Positions 6,536 through 8,099 of a DNA stretch of 8,099 nucleotides are shown piece by piece. Every line of letters starts with the position of its first letter. Position 1 is the stretch's first letter. The notes beneath the pieces were generated by a model. It was not told where the DNA came from, did no database searches, and saw only the letters and a list, made by a program, of their open reading frames with translations. Origin of the DNA: an uncultured Porphyromonadaceae bacterium (GTDB lineage: Bacteria; Bacteroidota; Bacteroidia; Bacteroidales; Muribaculaceae). A program made the translations under genes and the position numbers. The stretch spans positions 1 to 8,099 of the forward strand of contig CAJMDR010000074.1 of assembly GCA_905212215.1 (NCBI GenBank), written 5' to 3'.

Positions 6536-7225
6536 ATGAATACATTAGTGGTAATTCCGGCAAGAGGAGGCAGCAAAGGCATACCCGGAAAGAATATAAA
6601 GCTTCTGGGAGGTAAGCCTCTTCTGTGCCACAGCATAGACCATGCACGCAGCGTGGCCGATGACGCTGACATTTGTCTGAGTACCGATTCGGAGGAGATA
6701 CGGAAGGTAGCCGAGGATTACGGGCTTAAGGTCCCATTCCTGCGTCCGGCACACCTTGCCACCGACACCGCACCGACGGCAGGTGTGCTTATTGACGCTT
6801 TAGACCGGTATAAGGCAATGGGGCGGGAATATGACACCGTTCTTTTGCTTCAGCCCACATCGCCTTTGCGCACACCGCAACAGATAAAGGAGGCTATGGA
6901 ACTGTATGCCGCCACCGACCCTGTCCCGGACATGGTGGTGAGTGTGCGCCCGGCAGCCGCAAATCCTTATTACGACATCTTCGAGACCGATGCCGACGGA
7001 AACCTGCACATCAGCAAAGGCGACGGGCTCTATACCCGCCGTCAGCAGGCGCCTAAGGTATGGCAATACAATGGTGCGATATACGTGATTAATGCTGATT
7101 CCTTGCGTAAGATGCCGATGGGCGCTTTCCCCCGGCGCATACCGTATGTGATGGATGAAGCAAGCTCCCTCGACCTCGATTCTCTCCTTGACTGGCAGAT
7201 TGCCGAGGCTACTATCGGCAAGTAA
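6536..7225 (+). CDS. CMP-nonulosonate cytidylyltransferase (NeuA/LegF type)
   Basis: This 229-residue enzyme transfers CMP from CTP to a nine-carbon acidic sugar (sialic, legionaminic or related), making the donor for surface glycan synthesis. It has the CTP-binding loop IPARGGSKGIPGKN (7-20), STDSEEI (49-55), LLLQPTSPLR (103-112), TRRQ (167-170), YNGAIYVI (178-185) and SLDLDSLLDW (211-220), where the two Asp (213, 215) are the expected metal ligands. Length is normal for a single-domain enzyme of this family. With LegB two genes upstream, a legionaminic-type acid is the likeliest substrate (LegF), but NeuA-like specificity cannot be excluded. It is the only downstream gene in the cluster with a sizeable leader (50 nt). 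Its stop lies in a 10-bp tandem repeat shared with the spacer to panB. Confidence 0.88.
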   Translation: MNTLVVIPARGGSKGIPGKNIKLLGGKPLLCHSIDHARSVADDADICLSTDSEEIRKVAEDYGLKVPFLRPAHLATDTAPTAGVLIDALDRYKAMGREYDTVLLLQPTSPLRTPQQIKEAMELYAATDPVPDMVVSVRPAAANPYYDIFETDADGNLHISKGDGLYTRRQQAPKVWQYNGAIYVINADSLRKMPMGAFPRRIPYVMDEASSLDLDSLLDWQIAEATIGK

Positions 7226-7238
7226 TCTCAAGTAATCT
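7219..7238 (+). repeat. 10-bp tandem duplication at the cytidylyltransferase stop
   Basis: CAAGTAATCT occurs twice back to back (7219-7228 and 7229-7238). The first copy holds the TAA stop of the cytidylyltransferase gene (7223-7225). The second lies wholly in the spacer before panB, making up about half of that 21-nt spacer. It looks like a small slippage duplication; no function is evident. Confidence 0.8.
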
Positions 7239-7246
7239 ATATAATT

Positions 7247-8068
7247 ATGTCAACAGCACAGCAAGACAATACACGCAAGGTGACCACCCGTCGCCTTGTA
7301 GAGATGAAACAGCGCGGTGAGAAGATATCCATGCTTACCGCCTACGATTATACTTCGGCCATGCTTCTCGATGCCGCCGGAATTGACTGCATCTTAGTCG
7401 GCGACAGCGCCTCCAATGTAATGGCCGGAAACATGACGACCCTTCCCATGACCCTTGACCAGATGATTTATCATGCCAAGTCGGTGATGAAGGGTGTGAA
7501 AAGAGCTTTGGTAATTGCCGATATGCCCTTCGGTACTTATCAGGGCGACTCCCATGAGGCACTACATTCCGCCATCCGCATAATGAAAGAGAGCCATGCC
7601 GAGGCTGTGAAGATGGAAGGTGGCGCGGAGATATGCGAGAGTATCGAACGCATTCTCAGTGCCGGTATTCCCGTAATGGGGCACCTTGGCCTGACACCAC
7701 AGAGCATAAATAAGTTTGGCACTTACGCCGTCCGCGCCAAAGAGAAGGAAGAGGCGGAAAAGCTTATTTCTGATGCAAAGATGTTGGAGGAAATAGGATG
7801 TTTCGGTATGGTGCTGGAGAAAATACCCGCCGACCTCGCCGCGAAGGTAGCGCAGGAAGTAAGTATACCGGTAATAGGCATTGGTGCCGGAGGGAAAGTC
7901 GATGGTCAGGTACTGGTAATGCACGACATGCTTGGACTTAATTCCGGATTCTCGCCCCGATTCCTGCGTCGCTATGCCGACCTCGGCAACCAGATACGCA
8001 CCGCCGTAGGACGTTACATAGAAGACGTAAAGAGCGGCGATTTCCCCTCCCCCGAAGAAAGCTACTGA
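7247..8068 (+). CDS. panB: 3-methyl-2-oxobutanoate hydroxymethyltransferase (PanB)
   Basis: PanB makes ketopantoate from 2-oxoisovalerate and 5,10-methylene-tetrahydrofolate, the first committed step of pantothenate and coenzyme A synthesis, in the cytoplasm. The 273-residue protein is slightly longer than the E. coli enzyme (264) because of its N-terminal tail. It contains all hallmark motifs: TAYDYTSA (31-38), VGDSASNV (51-58, metal-binding Asp53), ADMPFGTY (91-98, Asp92), AVKMEGG (120-126, substrate Lys122), MGHLGLTPQ (144-152), VLE (189-191, catalytic Glu191) and IGIGAGG (210-216). The ATG is preceded by an A/T-rich stretch (ATATAATT) and no Shine-Dalgarno. It lies 21 nt after the cytidylyltransferase and is probably co-transcribed, though its job is not linked to glycan synthesis. 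Confidence 0.96.
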   Translation: MSTAQQDNTRKVTTRRLVEMKQRGEKISMLTAYDYTSAMLLDAAGIDCILVGDSASNVMAGNMTTLPMTLDQMIYHAKSVMKGVKRALVIADMPFGTYQGDSHEALHSAIRIMKESHAEAVKMEGGAEICESIERILSAGIPVMGHLGLTPQSINKFGTYAVRAKEKEEAEKLISDAKMLEEIGCFGMVLEKIPADLAAKVAQEVSIPVIGIGAGGKVDGQVLVMHDMLGLNSGFSPRFLRRYADLGNQIRTAVGRYIEDVKSGDFPSPEESY

Positions 8069-8099
8069 GAATTTTATGCGGAACGCAGCCTCCGCCGAG

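Noticed and set aside
8069..8099. Possible start of another gene (ATG at 8076) or a terminator hairpin (GCGGA/TCCGC) after panB
   Set aside because: Only eight codons are visible before the edge, and the hairpin has a 5-bp stem with no T run in view. Neither can be supported from 31 bases.

Overview
The window looks like a chromosomal piece of a Bacteroidales gut-type bacterium. Three intergenic stretches carry the Bacteroidetes-type -7 box (TAnnTTTG). Starts lack clear Shine-Dalgarno sequences. The proteins (ParE with GLNGVG, a GlsB-like acyltransferase, a Bacteroidetes-type Wzi) are of that phylum, and the moderate GC would suit a Muribaculaceae-like lineage. The family-level placement is a guess from composition and protein flavour.

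Left part, minus strand (1-1185): the N-terminal half of parE (topoisomerase IV subunit B) runs off the left edge. It is driven from a -7 box only 9 nt before its ATG. Upstream of it lies a tRNA-Arg(TCT) gene with its own promoter and an intrinsic terminator with a C(TTCG)G loop. About 200 nt with no recognisable feature then separates this minus-strand block from a plus-strand operon.

Right part, plus strand (1390-8068): seven genes lie close together (gaps of about 30, 23, -7, -4, 50 and 21 nt) behind one convincing promoter (TTTG-N20-TAACTTTG) and a roughly 145-nt leader that can fold. In order they are a GlsB/OlsB-type amino-acid N-acyltransferase (aminolipid synthesis), a Wzi-family outer-membrane barrel (surface polysaccharide attachment), a small lipocalin-like lipoprotein, a LegB-type NAD-dependent sugar 4,6-dehydratase, an ATP-grasp ligase of unknown substrate, a CMP-nonulosonate (sialic/legionaminic acid type) cytidylyltransferase, and panB (pantothenate synthesis).

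The theme is the cell envelope: a membrane aminolipid enzyme, a capsule-surface protein and enzymes of an activated legionaminic-like sugar. The nonulosonate set is incomplete here, with no aminotransferase, hydrolysing epimerase or condensing synthase. An ATP-grasp ligase sits translationally coupled between the dehydratase and the cytidylyltransferase. That trio is the most interesting part of the window. No mobile element, CRISPR array or phage gene is seen.
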